The notes: generated by a model not told the origin, from the sequence alone. 9,837 nucleotides of DNA from Gammaproteobacteria bacterium (GCA_002705325.1 PAFS01000008.1:1-9837); one strand, 5' to 3'; positions 1 through 6,899 are shown, numbered from the stretch's first letter. A program made the numbers and translations.

Positions 1-2
1 CA

Positions 3-476
3 GGAGCGGTTCGCGATACAGCAAAAAAAGCTAACCACGGTATTTGGCCGCAAGAGTCCGTGGATTTGCAAATCCAGATCAATGGCATTTGGTATCAGAT
101 CTCGAATGATGGTGCCCACCACGATGTCCATACACACGGTAATTGTTCATGGTCCGCGGTCTATGTCGTCGATGTAGATGCTAATGCAGACCGTGTAACG
201 AATACGACCTATCACCGAATGAACGGCGTCACACGGTTTTATAGTCCCCTGTTTGAGCGGCTGGGTGGCGCTTACATGGACTATGGAAATGCATACCTCC
301 AGAATGCCACGGTCGATTTCGATCCAACTCCAGGTCGTCTGCTGGTTTTTCCGTCCTGGCTCCCACATCAGGCGATGCCGTACGTTGGTGAGCGAGACCG
401 AATAATTATCTCGTTTAACGCTTCTGTTCACCGGCAAGGCGTGTCAGATGAAATCGCTGGATACGCAGCCTCGTGA
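3..476 (+). CDS. Putative 2OG-Fe(II) oxygenase, 5'-partial
   Basis: The reading frame is open to the window edge, so the GTG at 60 is probably internal and the true start lies upstream. The protein resembles the TIGR02466/PF13759 group of putative 2-oxoglutarate- and Fe(II)-dependent oxygenases. Visible signatures, numbered from the GTG, are an HTH triplet at residues 24-26 (likely HxH-type iron ligands) followed by SAVYVVDVD. A second block reads GRLLVFPSWLPH with His103 as the likely distal ligand, and RIIISFN follows, whose Arg could bind the 2OG carboxylate. These are assignments by family resemblance; the substrate is unknown. The stop codon TGA (474-476) overlaps the ATG of the next gene, so it is cotranscribed and probably translationally coupled with the XdhC-like gene. 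It could also be a structural cupin without oxygenase activity. Confidence 0.75.
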   Translation, partial: GAVRDTAKKANHGIWPQESVDLQIQINGIWYQISNDGAHHDVHTHGNCSWSAVYVVDVDANADRVTNTTYHRMNGVTRFYSPLFERLGGAYMDYGNAYLQNATVDFDPTPGRLLVFPSWLPHQAMPYVGERDRIIISFNASVHRQGVSDEIAGYAAS

Positions 477-1468
477 TGGATAGTTCCGTATATCGCGACA
501 GGGATCTTTTGAAGATCGGTGCTGCTTGGCTTGACGATGGTCAACCATTTGCATCGGCAACCGTCATTTCAACTTGGGGCTCAGCGCCGAGGGAGGTCGG
601 AGCGTTCATGTTAGTGGACGGTGACGGTCAATTTTTAGGTTCAGTCTCGGGTGGCTGTGTTGAGAATGCGGTCGTTGAAAGCGCTCAGGCCTCAATGCGC
701 GCGGGTGAAGCGCGTCTCGTTGAATTTGGTGTGTCTAATGACGACGTACTGTCTATTGGACTTGCATGTGGTGGTCAGATTCAGGTTTTGATCGAACCCT
801 CGGTTGGTTCAGAACGGCATTGGATTGGTTATGCGTATCAAGCGGTACATGATCGCAATGTGTCGACTTTACTGCGTGAACTGGATGTGACAGATTTAGA
901 TCGACCGATCGTTGGATCGAAGTGGGTACAAGCGGGTCACGCCGATTTCGGGCGAAAAACTGGACTCGATATTGACCATTCAGTTTTTCTGCAAACGTTT
1001 CGCCCAGAACGTCGAGCAATAATCATCGGTGGTGTTCACATTGCGCAGGCTCTGGTGACTGGGCTTCAGTTGCTAGAGTTTGATGTGTTAGTCGTCGATC
1101 CTCGCGAAGTTTGGGCTAATGCGGAGCGGTTTCCGACGTGTACGATTATCAATCAATGGCCTGATGACGCCTTAACGGACATCAGGATTGATAGTGAAAC
1201 TGCAATAATTGCATTGACCCATGATCCAAAGTTCGATGACCCAGCGTTGTTGTTGGCACTGAATTCATCTGCTTTTTATGTTGGTGCGTTAGGCGGTACT
1301 AAGTCGGCGAATTCGCGGCGACTGAGACTACTTGAGAATGGCCTCACTGATCTCGAGATTGATCGGCTCCAGTCACCGGTTGGTTTGTCGATTGGGGCGA
1401 AAGGCCCATCTGAGATCACTGTATCGATTCTAGCAGAGCTCATTTCAACGTATCGGAGTAATCGATGA
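476..1468 (+). CDS. XdhC/CoxF-family molybdenum hydroxylase maturation protein
   Basis: About 330 residues. XdhC-family proteins bind the molybdenum cofactor, promote its sulfuration and help insert it into xanthine dehydrogenase or CO-dehydrogenase-like enzymes in the cytoplasm. The N-terminal XdhC/CoxI domain (about residues 15-110) shows GSAPREVGA, the hallmark SVSGGCVENAVV and GLACGGQIQV. The C-terminal Rossmann-like domain (about 180-325) starts with AIIIGGVHIA, continues through VVDPRE and ALTHDPKFDD, and ends with PVGLSIGAKGPSEI and the usual SILAELI. I chose the ATG at 476 because it overlaps the upstream stop as TGATG; a GTG one codon earlier (473) is possible. There is no clear Shine-Dalgarno, which fits coupling. 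The 3' end overlaps the next gene as ATGA. The target enzyme is not in the window. Confidence 0.9.
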   Translation: MDSSVYRDRDLLKIGAAWLDDGQPFASATVISTWGSAPREVGAFMLVDGDGQFLGSVSGGCVENAVVESAQASMRAGEARLVEFGVSNDDVLSIGLACGGQIQVLIEPSVGSERHWIGYAYQAVHDRNVSTLLRELDVTDLDRPIVGSKWVQAGHADFGRKTGLDIDHSVFLQTFRPERRAIIIGGVHIAQALVTGLQLLEFDVLVVDPREVWANAERFPTCTIINQWPDDALTDIRIDSETAIIALTHDPKFDDPALLLALNSSAFYVGALGGTKSANSRRLRLLENGLTDLEIDRLQSPVGLSIGAKGPSEITVSILAELISTYRSNR

Positions 1469-2493
1469 AATTTAGTAGCCGTAAGGTTCAAAATGCCATA
1501 GGACATAAGCTCGCTCATTCCCATCTGGGAAAATCAAGGCGTATACCGAAGGCCTCCACTTTGTCAGAGTCTGATGCTCGGGATTTAATCGAAGCTGGTG
1601 TCGATTCAGTAGAAATCGTGATTGCGGAAGCCTTCGACGTCATTGAAGACATAGTTGCTGAGCGACTGATCGGGCAAATGGACTGGAAGAATTGTCGTGC
1701 GGAGCGGGCAAACGGGGGTCGGATCAATATCTATGCAACCTGCGATGGGCTGATTCATTTTGAGCGAGGGCAGGTCGATAGTTTCAACTCAATATCTGAA
1801 GAAATTACCTTGGCGACGGTCCTTCCTGATACGCCTGTACAAGCGGGCGATCACATTGCGACATTGAAGATCATTCCGTTCTATGTCCATGACAAATTTG
1901 TTGACGAGGCTGAGCGATTTCTCAAGTCAATGACAGTCTCGGTGATGACATGGCTGACTGATTTGAGAGTTGAATTGGTTCAATCCTATAACGAGACGAT
2001 CACAACCAAAGTGCAGAAGAAAGGTTACCAAACACAGCGCGACCGCCTTGCCTTCTACGGTCTCACTGAGTTACCTCACTCGCTTGTCCAGCACGATGTA
2101 GTGCATATTGCGGAACAAATTCGTCACGCTTCTTCACGGGGAGTGGATCTAGTCATGGTCTTGGGAGCCTCAGCCATTTGTGATCGTCAAGACGTTGTCC
2201 CAGCTGCACTGACTTCGCTTGGTGGGCATGTTTCATATTTTGGTATGCCGGTCGACCCTGGAAATCTCATGATGGTGGGTCATTTGGACACAATGGTTGT
2301 CATTGGTATGCCGGGTTGTGTCAGATCACCAGCTTTCAATGGACTTGATTTGGTGCTGGACCGTTTGATGGTAGGCCTCAAACTAGACTCTCATCATATT
2401 CAAATGATGGGAGTTGGAGGCCTTCTTAAGGACCAACCGAATCGAACTATTCGAGAGACAACTTCTCGAAAATTACTTGATCTTTCTGCTTAA
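1465..2493 (+). CDS. Molybdopterin-binding protein (MoCF_biosynth-type), lacking a MobA-like domain
   Basis: 342 residues. It resembles the molybdopterin-binding half of proteins encoded next to XdhC/CoxF in Mo-hydroxylase clusters. Visible elements are LIEAGVDSVEIVI near residues 42-54, a GGRINIYA segment, and EEITLATVLPDTPV followed by HIATLKIIPF. The cofactor-binding domain proper has VMVLGASAICDRQDVVPAAL, FGMPVDPGNLMM, VIGMPGCVRSPAFNGLD and a closing MGVGGLLKD. As I recall, many homologues carry a further C-terminal MobA-like nucleotidyltransferase domain of roughly 190 residues; here the protein stops just after GGLLKD, so that activity is absent or encoded elsewhere. The ATG overlaps the XdhC stop (ATGA). 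Its TAA shares two bases with the stop of the convergent - strand gene, leaving no room for an intergenic terminator. Confidence 0.88.
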   Translation: MKFSSRKVQNAIGHKLAHSHLGKSRRIPKASTLSESDARDLIEAGVDSVEIVIAEAFDVIEDIVAERLIGQMDWKNCRAERANGGRINIYATCDGLIHFERGQVDSFNSISEEITLATVLPDTPVQAGDHIATLKIIPFYVHDKFVDEAERFLKSMTVSVMTWLTDLRVELVQSYNETITTKVQKKGYQTQRDRLAFYGLTELPHSLVQHDVVHIAEQIRHASSRGVDLVMVLGASAICDRQDVVPAALTSLGGHVSYFGMPVDPGNLMMVGHLDTMVVIGMPGCVRSPAFNGLDLVLDRLMVGLKLDSHHIQMMGVGGLLKDQPNRTIRETTSRKLLDLSA

Positions 2494-3038
2494 AAGACCG
2501 TATTGGATTTCCCGGGGGCTCTCAACGCATGCGCCAAGGTGTGCCAGGCGAGCATCACGCATTTCACGCGTGAGGGGTTAACTTGGATCGCTGCAAGCCC
2601 CTCGATCTGAGACCACGCGGATTCTAAATGGTCGGCCATTTCCGATTGATCACCGGTGGTGATGACGTTTCTTAGATGTGAGGCCAAAGCAGAGGCGTCA
2701 GACGACGAAAGTCCCGAGCAAACTTCGGTAACGATCGATGCAGACGCCTGCGATATGGGGCAACCACGGCCTAAGAAGGCAATTTTCTCGATGCTTGAAG
2801 AGCAACTTGAGAGTCTGATCTGGATAGTGATTTCGTCACCGCACAACGGGTTCTTTCCGTGACAAGTACAGGTCGCTTGTTCTAGTTGATACTTATTTCT
2901 CGGATGACTGGCATGATCCGAAATTAGTTCTTTTAGATGGTCTTGGTCCAATCCACTCTCCCAAACCCAGTACGCAGTCGGTCGGCATAGTTTACACGTC
3001 TTCTCAGTTGTGCCCAGTCGCTCTCTTGTGCTTGTCAT
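2490..3038 (-). CDS. sufU: SufU-type iron-sulfur cluster assembly protein
   Basis: SufU proteins act with the cysteine desulfurase SufS as zinc-dependent sulfur acceptors for SUF Fe-S cluster assembly. Numbered from the ATG at 3038, the family motifs are ELISDHASHPRN (37-48), NPLCGDEI (63-70), GRGCPISQASASI (90-102), and PSRVKCVMLAW (155-165). The zinc and acceptor residues of SufU match Cys66, Asp68, Cys93 and Cys160. Two extra cysteines (57, 59) precede the first motif. The first 29 residues (with a CKLC pair) do not resemble the usual SufU start. A TTG at 2951 (codon 30) sits six bases behind GGGAG and would give a standard-length protein, so the true start is uncertain. No sufS or sufBCD lies nearby, so it is an orphan here. 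It converges on the molybdopterin-binding gene with overlapping stops. Confidence 0.85.
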   Translation of the reverse strand: MTSTRERLGTTEKTCKLCRPTAYWVWESGLDQDHLKELISDHASHPRNKYQLEQATCTCHGKNPLCGDEITIQIRLSSCSSSIEKIAFLGRGCPISQASASIVTEVCSGLSSSDASALASHLRNVITTGDQSEMADHLESAWSQIEGLAAIQVNPSRVKCVMLAWHTLAHALRAPGKSNTVF

Positions 3039-3043
3039 CGTAG

Positions 3044-3294
3044 AAGATCACTCAGATTGGTAAAATACTCACTTCAATCCGGAATTATGAAAGACTTCCC
3101 GCTCGGCAGATGTTTTTTTACTTTTTTGGCCCGATCATCGGATCAATTTTATCCTCGAAAGCCTTTGCGTCTCGGGGGGGTTAGGTTTCTTGGATCATTA
3201 CAGATTGTTCAAACGTTACGACGCGCAGGTAATCAGACCTTCGGGACGAGAACGCGTTCAAGTCAGCTGTCTATTTTTGGATGAATCTCAGTGA
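3044..3294 (+). pseudogene. Coding-like stretch broken at a G7 tract, unknown function
   Basis: This roughly 250-base stretch reads as protein if one base is restored in the run of seven G at 3174-3180. Upstream of the run, the frame starting after a TAG at 3041 gives a plausible sequence with ATG at 3110 and a hydrophobic segment MFFYFFGPIIGSIL ending SKAFA. The frame as written ends at a TAG just after the run. With one more G it continues as LGFLDHYRLFKRYDAQ to SCLFLDESQ and a TGA at 3292-3294. No Shine-Dalgarno precedes 3110. I do not recognise the product. It could be a decayed gene, a phase-variable gene, a base-calling error in a homopolymer, or chance. A competing open frame from a TTG at 3057 to 3284 on the same strand is Arg/Ser-rich and looks like a shadow. 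Confidence 0.35.
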
Positions 3295-3352
3295 ACTTAT
3301 CGGGCGGTTGGGTTAAGTTAAAGAATTGTAAAAAGTAGAGCGAGAAGAATCG

Positions 3353-3751
3353 GTGAGGAAGCGCCGTTATATCCGTACATATACGGGAGTTCTTTTGACC
3401 GCGGGATTGCTCTCATTCACGTGGACAGACGGTTTTACTGTCACCCATGAGAATGTGGTCTTGGTCGATCCGAAAGGCCTGTTTTTTGTGCTTTTTTTTT
3501 CAATTATTTACTCCTTTATGGTAGATCAGGATCGCTCGATACATGCCCGCTCGATCGGTTTAGGTGCCATTTATGGTGGCCTTGTAGCTTTTCTGATTGG
3601 GGCTTTACTGACACTGAAGCTACCTGTCAAAGAACAAGCAGTCGCTTGGAACTACGCGATACTGCCGCTCTGCTACGGGATTCTTGGAAAGGTATTTGCG
3701 GATGCATTTGCCCGAGCGAGGGAGCCTGACAAACAAATGAAGTTGTTTTAG
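3353..3751 (+). CDS. Small integral membrane protein, unknown function
   Basis: 132 residues from a GTG start, preceded by AGAAG at moderate spacing. I do not recognise the family. The basic N-terminus (RKRRYIR) is followed by about four hydrophobic stretches: residues 11-25, 42-58, 68-88 and 98-114, with short charged loops such as DQDRSIHARS. The C-terminus (ARAREPDKQMKLF) is polar and positively charged, and probably cytoplasmic by the positive-inside rule. The sequence is compositionally normal with no stop or frameshift, unlike its neighbours on either side. It stands alone, with an eroded region upstream and a convergent gene downstream, so context gives no clue to function. Product naming beyond membrane protein is not supported. 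Confidence 0.65.
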   Translation: MRKRRYIRTYTGVLLTAGLLSFTWTDGFTVTHENVVLVDPKGLFFVLFFSIIYSFMVDQDRSIHARSIGLGAIYGGLVAFLIGALLTLKLPVKEQAVAWNYAILPLCYGILGKVFADAFARAREPDKQMKLF

Positions 3752-3805
3752 TTGACTCCTTGATTGAGTCCGCACGCCCTCAATTGATTAGATGTTTCAA
3801 CTGAA

Positions 3806-3822
3806 TCGAGGCTAGCCCTCGA
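3806..3822. terminator. Hairpin between convergent genes, weak terminator candidate
   Basis: TCGAGG (3806-3811) and CCTCGA (3817-3822) form a perfect six-base stem around CTAGC. It overlaps the stop codon of the - strand gene and lies 55 bases after the + strand membrane protein gene. Neither side has a T-tract, so intrinsic termination is doubtful. A second weak pair, GACTC/GAGTC, lies at 3754-3770. Confidence 0.25.
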
Positions 3823-4087
3823 CAAACATCGTAGTGCACCGCCAGGATGCAAACCGATGTCCAAGCGGAGACGTTGTATTTCCAGTCACAACTACCTGAT
3901 GATCAATGAGATTCGGTCGTGGTTTAAACTCCGGATATGTCGATGTCACAAAACTCGGCAGTTGAGTTTCGCACTCTCTGAGTGTCTCAAAGACATTGAG
4001 GCTTTGATGGGCGGTTGCGTGATTAATCGATACAACTGATTCGCCATCAGTTAACACCATGATGATCACAAATAATTCTTTAATCAT
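3812..4087 (-). CDS. Small protein of unknown function, possible N-terminal signal or anchor
   Basis: 91 residues. The ATG at 4087 is preceded by AGAGGG at about five bases, a good ribosome binding site, which supports a real gene. The N-terminus MIKELFVIIMVLT has a short hydrophobic core like a weak signal peptide or an edge strand. The rest is polar, with two cysteines (Cys38 in RECET and Cys84 in WRCTT) that could form a disulfide if exported. The centre (LNVFETLRECETQL) looks helical. I recall similar short proteins in marine proteobacteria with an N-terminal LFVI..VLTDG-like segment, but I cannot name a family. The + strand frame inside it (3857-4039) is a shadow. The region upstream (4088-4289) holds only a 37-codon frame at 4144-4257 without a ribosome binding site. 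Confidence 0.6.
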   Translation of the reverse strand: MIKELFVIIMVLTDGESVVSINHATAHQSLNVFETLRECETQLPSFVTSTYPEFKPRPNLIDHQVVVTGNTTSPLGHRFASWRCTTMFVEG

Positions 4088-4289
4088 TGGGCCCTCTAAT
4101 TATCCAATGGTGACTATACTCAAAAGAACTGGTCTTTAATTAAATGTTGATATCGATGACTTGCCAAATCCTGATTGGTGATGAAATCGTCGCAGCAAAG
4201 TGTGAGCCTGAAGACTCTTTTCGGCAACTGATTAATCGACATCATCTGCTATTGTAGACGCCGGATTGAATCTGAAATGGTACGAGCCT

Positions 4290-5433
4290 TTGGCAAAGAA
4301 AGTAGGTGTTGATTGTGTTGTCATCGGCGGTGGTGCAGCGGGTTTTTTGCGCTGACGGCAGGCCAGCGTGGGCGAAAAGTGCTCGTGCTCGATAGCAGCG
4401 ATAAGGTTGGCAAAAAGTCTGGTGTCTGGTGGCCGAGGTTATAACTTTACCAATCTGCATTTCGTGAAATCAGTATTGAGCTCATACACTCAGTGGGACT
4501 TCGTTACTTTAGTTGAGAAGCACGGAATCGCATACCACGAGTAGACACTCGGACAATTGTTTTGCGATAAGTCGTCGAAGCAGATTCTTGGGATGTTGCT
4601 CATCGAATGTGAGGAAGCCGGGGTAAAGATTCAAACGCACTGCCAAATCAAGTCTGTCGAGCAATTGAGCGATGGGTATTCCCTGCAAACCTCGCTCGGT
4701 GAATTTGGATGTCACAGCCTGGTGGTGGCGACTGGTGGGCTATCGGTCTCAACCGTGGGCGCGTTGGGGTTTGTTACGAGCTTGCCGAGCAATTCGGTAT
4801 GGATGTGCTTGATCGATCGGCAGCGTTCGTCCCCTTAACTTTCAGCGATCAATGGAAATTTCTGTGCGAGCGTCTTGCTGGTTTGTCGACTGATGTTGTG
4901 ATGGCGTCGTCGGGCCAGAGTTTCCGTGAGGGATCATTGTTTGCGCATCGGGGCTTGTCGGGGCCTGTGTCGCTACAAGTTTCGAGCTATTGGTCGCCAG
5001 GTCAGCTGATTACAATCAACTTGATGCCCGAATGTGATGCCAGTGGGTATCTATTAGATGCAAAAGGCCATCACGGTAATTTATTGGTGCGAACGGTACT
5101 CACACAATTATTGCCCAAGACGTTGGTTAACGAACTCGAAGGACTTTCGTGGTCAAGTTATGAAACGACGCCGTTAGCTGAGATTTCAGATGCAGTTCTG
5201 CGGAAGATTAGATTAAATCTTTCTGCGTGGAACTTGAGGTCTTCTGGTACCGAACAGCCGAGGTCACTCTACGCGGGGTGGATACGCGTCCATTTTCGCC
5301 AAAGACAAAGGAGTGCTCCGACCATCGAGGGCTGTATTTCGTCGGGCAGGTCGTCGATGTGACTGGTCACCTTGTGGGATATAACTTTCAGTGGGTTCGG
5401 TCGTCGGGGTATGCCGCGGGGTCTTTTGTCTAG
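4290..5433 (+). pseudogene. Decayed BaiN/HI0933-type FAD-dependent oxidoreductase
   Basis: Homology to BaiN/HI0933-family flavoproteins (normally about 390 residues) runs through all three frames. In order: DCVVIGGGAAG, the FAD-binding GxGxxG (4311-4343); a frameshift near the T6 run at 4343-4348; ALTAGQRGRKVLVLD to KVGKK; a net two-base loss around 4420-4425, where the family has ILM before SGGGRCNFTN (here SGGRGYNFTN); TQWDFVTLVEKHGIAYHE; an amber TAG at 4542-4544 where Lys is expected; LGQLFCDKSSKQIL to VVATGGLS; a one-base loss near 4773 before GYELAEQFG; a long intact C-terminal section to SGTE; a frameshift at 5250-5254; then YRTAEVTL to VGYNFQWVRSSGYAAGSFV and the TAG at 5431. Conserved positions have also changed (Gly to Val in GGYNFQW, Trp to Arg in WSSG). 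There is no plausible start with a ribosome binding site. A functional product is very unlikely. Confidence 0.92.
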
Positions 5434-5494
5434 TTGATGAGGGTTTAAAACGAGGTATTCGGCGCCATCACAAAGACACGTGACGGAGGTGTTT

Positions 5495-5656
5495 ATGTTT
5501 GGTTTTTTAAAAACAGATCCGAAGAAGAAGCTGGATCAGGAATACAAGACACTGCTGGAGCAGGCGATGCATGCCCAGCGCAGCGGTGACATAAGAAAGT
5601 ATTCTGAGCTTACAGAGCTGGCAGAAATGAAGAAGAAAGAGTTGGACCGACTTTAA
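5495..5656 (+). CDS. DUF6435 family small protein
   Basis: A 53-residue intact gene, MFGFLKTDPKKKLDQ to ELDRL. The ATG follows GGAGGTG at six or seven bases, the best ribosome binding site on this strand of the region. The sequence matches the DUF6435 pattern as I know it: MFGxxKxDPxKKL, then YxxLLEQAMHAQRSGDIRKYSELT, then a charged helix. It is predicted soluble, cytoplasmic and almost entirely helical, with no signal peptide. The function of the family is unknown. The gene begins 61 bases after the flavoprotein pseudogene and ends just before a strong hairpin, so it may be a single-gene unit. It is intact beside a decayed gene, which suggests it is under selection. Confidence 0.82.
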   Translation: MFGFLKTDPKKKLDQEYKTLLEQAMHAQRSGDIRKYSELTELAEMKKKELDRL

Positions 5657-5666
5657 CGGTAAAGGC

Positions 5667-5693
5667 GAAGAGCGGCGTTTGGAGCCGCTCTTC
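5667..5693. terminator. Strong hairpin between convergent genes, likely bidirectional terminator
   Basis: GAAGAGCGGC (5667-5676) pairs perfectly with GCCGCTCTTC (5684-5693) around a seven-base loop. It lies 10 bases after the DUF6435 stop and 11 bases after the stop of the convergent - strand gene. No T-tract flanks either side, so it may act with Rho or mainly as a 3'-end stabiliser. Confidence 0.6.
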
Positions 5694-5704
5694 ATGCGGT
5701 AGGT

Positions 5705-5932
5705 TTAGATCGTCTTTTCGTTGAGTAGACTTGCGACCTCGCCGACGGTCATGCCTTTGTAGTCGCCTTTGCCGGCGAGCTGTTGAGCGACGAGATAATT
5801 TATTCTGAGCTGCTGACCCAGAACAATTCCGTCGAAGATGGGCTTCAATGTTGTGACGACCTGACGGCGAACAGCTACACAGAAATTACATGATGTTTCA
5901 AACGCAACGCTTGTGGCTTGCATGACTGACAT
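5705..5932 (-). CDS. Small protein of unknown function with a CxxC pair
   Basis: 75 residues. The ATG at 5932 follows AAGGAG at six bases, an excellent ribosome binding site, and a near-consensus TATAAT lies about 50 bases upstream, so expression is likely. I do not recognise the family. The N-terminal third contains ETSCNFC (Cys15, Cys18), a possible metal or redox pair, followed by basic VRRQVV. The middle (IFDGIVLGQQLRINYLVAQQL) looks helical, and the C-terminus (YKGMTVGEVASLLNEKTI) resembles a short helical tail. No signal peptide or convincing transmembrane segment is visible. It lies 100 bases downstream of the solute-binding protein gene on the same strand but appears to have its own promoter. 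Confidence 0.6.
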   Translation of the reverse strand: MSVMQATSVAFETSCNFCVAVRRQVVTTLKPIFDGIVLGQQLRINYLVAQQLAGKGDYKGMTVGEVASLLNEKTI

Positions 5933-5954
5933 TTATGGCTCCTTTTGAGAGATT

Positions 5955-5988
5955 GTTACATTAAGTAACTATACTAAGGTCTATTATA
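5955..5988 (-). promoter_or_regulatory. Candidate promoter -10 and palindrome upstream of the 75-residue gene
   Basis: On the - strand TATAAT (5988-5983) is a perfect sigma-70 -10 box; the -35 region is poor. Between it and the ribosome binding site lies GTTAC/GTAAC (5955-5959 and 5965-5969), an interrupted palindrome where a repressor could bind. Function is inferred from position only. Confidence 0.35.
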
Positions 5989-6032
5989 GTGCGATGCAAT
6001 AGATAATCATTAGGGACCGCAAAAAATGTGTT

Positions 6033-6770
6033 TCAATAATACTCAGGTGGGGCAACCGTGACGCCATCAATCCGGTGTCTATTGATGGCATCAGAGATAA
6101 ATTCCGCTTGCTTGAGGTCCTCGACGAAGCTAGTGAGAAACGCAGTGGCTTCGGGGCCACGTGTTTTCGGGAGTCCCATTGCCTGCCTTATAATCATAAA
6201 CGGAGCGTCCAATATCTGAAGCTCAGTGTGGCGCCTCTTGTCGATCTCAAGCTGTTGTGTGATTCCTGCCGCGACGTCGTAATGTCCGTCGAAGAATACA
6301 TTGACCACGTCGGCCGACGTCGGTGCATGGATGATGGTCGCATTTTGTAGCGTCCGGGACAGGTATAAGTCGTAGGCGCTACCTTTTCCGACGACAATCG
6401 TTTGATTTTCCCGATCGACCTGGCTCAACTCAGTGATCCCTGAACCACCTCGGACAGAATAGCTGCCGGTAATCAGCACGTAGGGTGCTGTAAAATTAAT
6501 CTTTTCGCCGCGCTTTGGATCGACCGCGAAGAAGCCGACATCGGCTTCCTCAGACTCCACGGCGTTGACTGATTTCCCTGCAGCATCAAAGACCACGAGT
6601 TCTAACTCTACCTCTAGTCGTCTCGCCAACTCAGTTGCGAGATCGACTGATATTCCGAAGGGCACTCCTGTTTGGTTCGACCGGTTTGCTAGGAGGGGGT
6701 TACCTAGATTAATCGATGCCCTCAACCTTTCCGTTGGTGTAAATGCTTTTTTGACGTTTGATGGGATCAT
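6033..6770 (-). CDS. Family 3 solute-binding protein-like, no signal peptide
   Basis: This matches the SBP_bac_3 family (amino-acid-type ABC transporter binding domains): RLRASINLGNPLLA, FGISVDLATELARRL, LELVVFDAAGKSV, EADVGFFAVDPKRGEKI leading into NFTAPYVL, VVGKGSAYDLYL, and FVEDLKQAEFISDAINRH. Family members bind a small ligand between two lobes. No signal peptide is visible from either possible start. The frame extends to an ATG at 6863, but I prefer the ATG at 6770 (MIPSNVKKAF) because homologues I remember begin there, and a candidate TATTAT -10 box (6829-6824, - strand) would fall inside the longer version. Neither start has a clear ribosome binding site. No permease or ATPase gene is adjacent. 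It may be a cytoplasmic ligand-binding or enzyme-like relative rather than a transport component. Confidence 0.85.
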   Translation of the reverse strand: MIPSNVKKAFTPTERLRASINLGNPLLANRSNQTGVPFGISVDLATELARRLEVELELVVFDAAGKSVNAVESEEADVGFFAVDPKRGEKINFTAPYVLITGSYSVRGGSGITELSQVDRENQTIVVGKGSAYDLYLSRTLQNATIIHAPTSADVVNVFFDGHYDVAAGITQQLEIDKRRHTELQILDAPFMIIRQAMGLPKTRGPEATAFLTSFVEDLKQAEFISDAINRHRIDGVTVAPPEYY

Positions 6771-6899
6771 TTGTTGGTGTCCGACTACAGGCTCTGGTTT
6801 AGGTAGCTCGTAATTTAGTCCAAATAATACACGGAGATCTGATAGATTCCGGAATGTATCCACATGTGACGGATGTACCCTACTACAACGGAGGAATCT

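Noticed and set aside
4144..4257. A 37-codon + strand frame upstream of the flavoprotein pseudogene
   Set aside because: It has a plausible amino-acid sequence but no ribosome binding site, no recognisable motif, and is short enough to be chance.
4242..4715. Two - strand frames (4242-4460 and 4509-4715)
   Set aside because: They lie opposite a region with clear flavoprotein homology on the + strand and show no motifs of their own.
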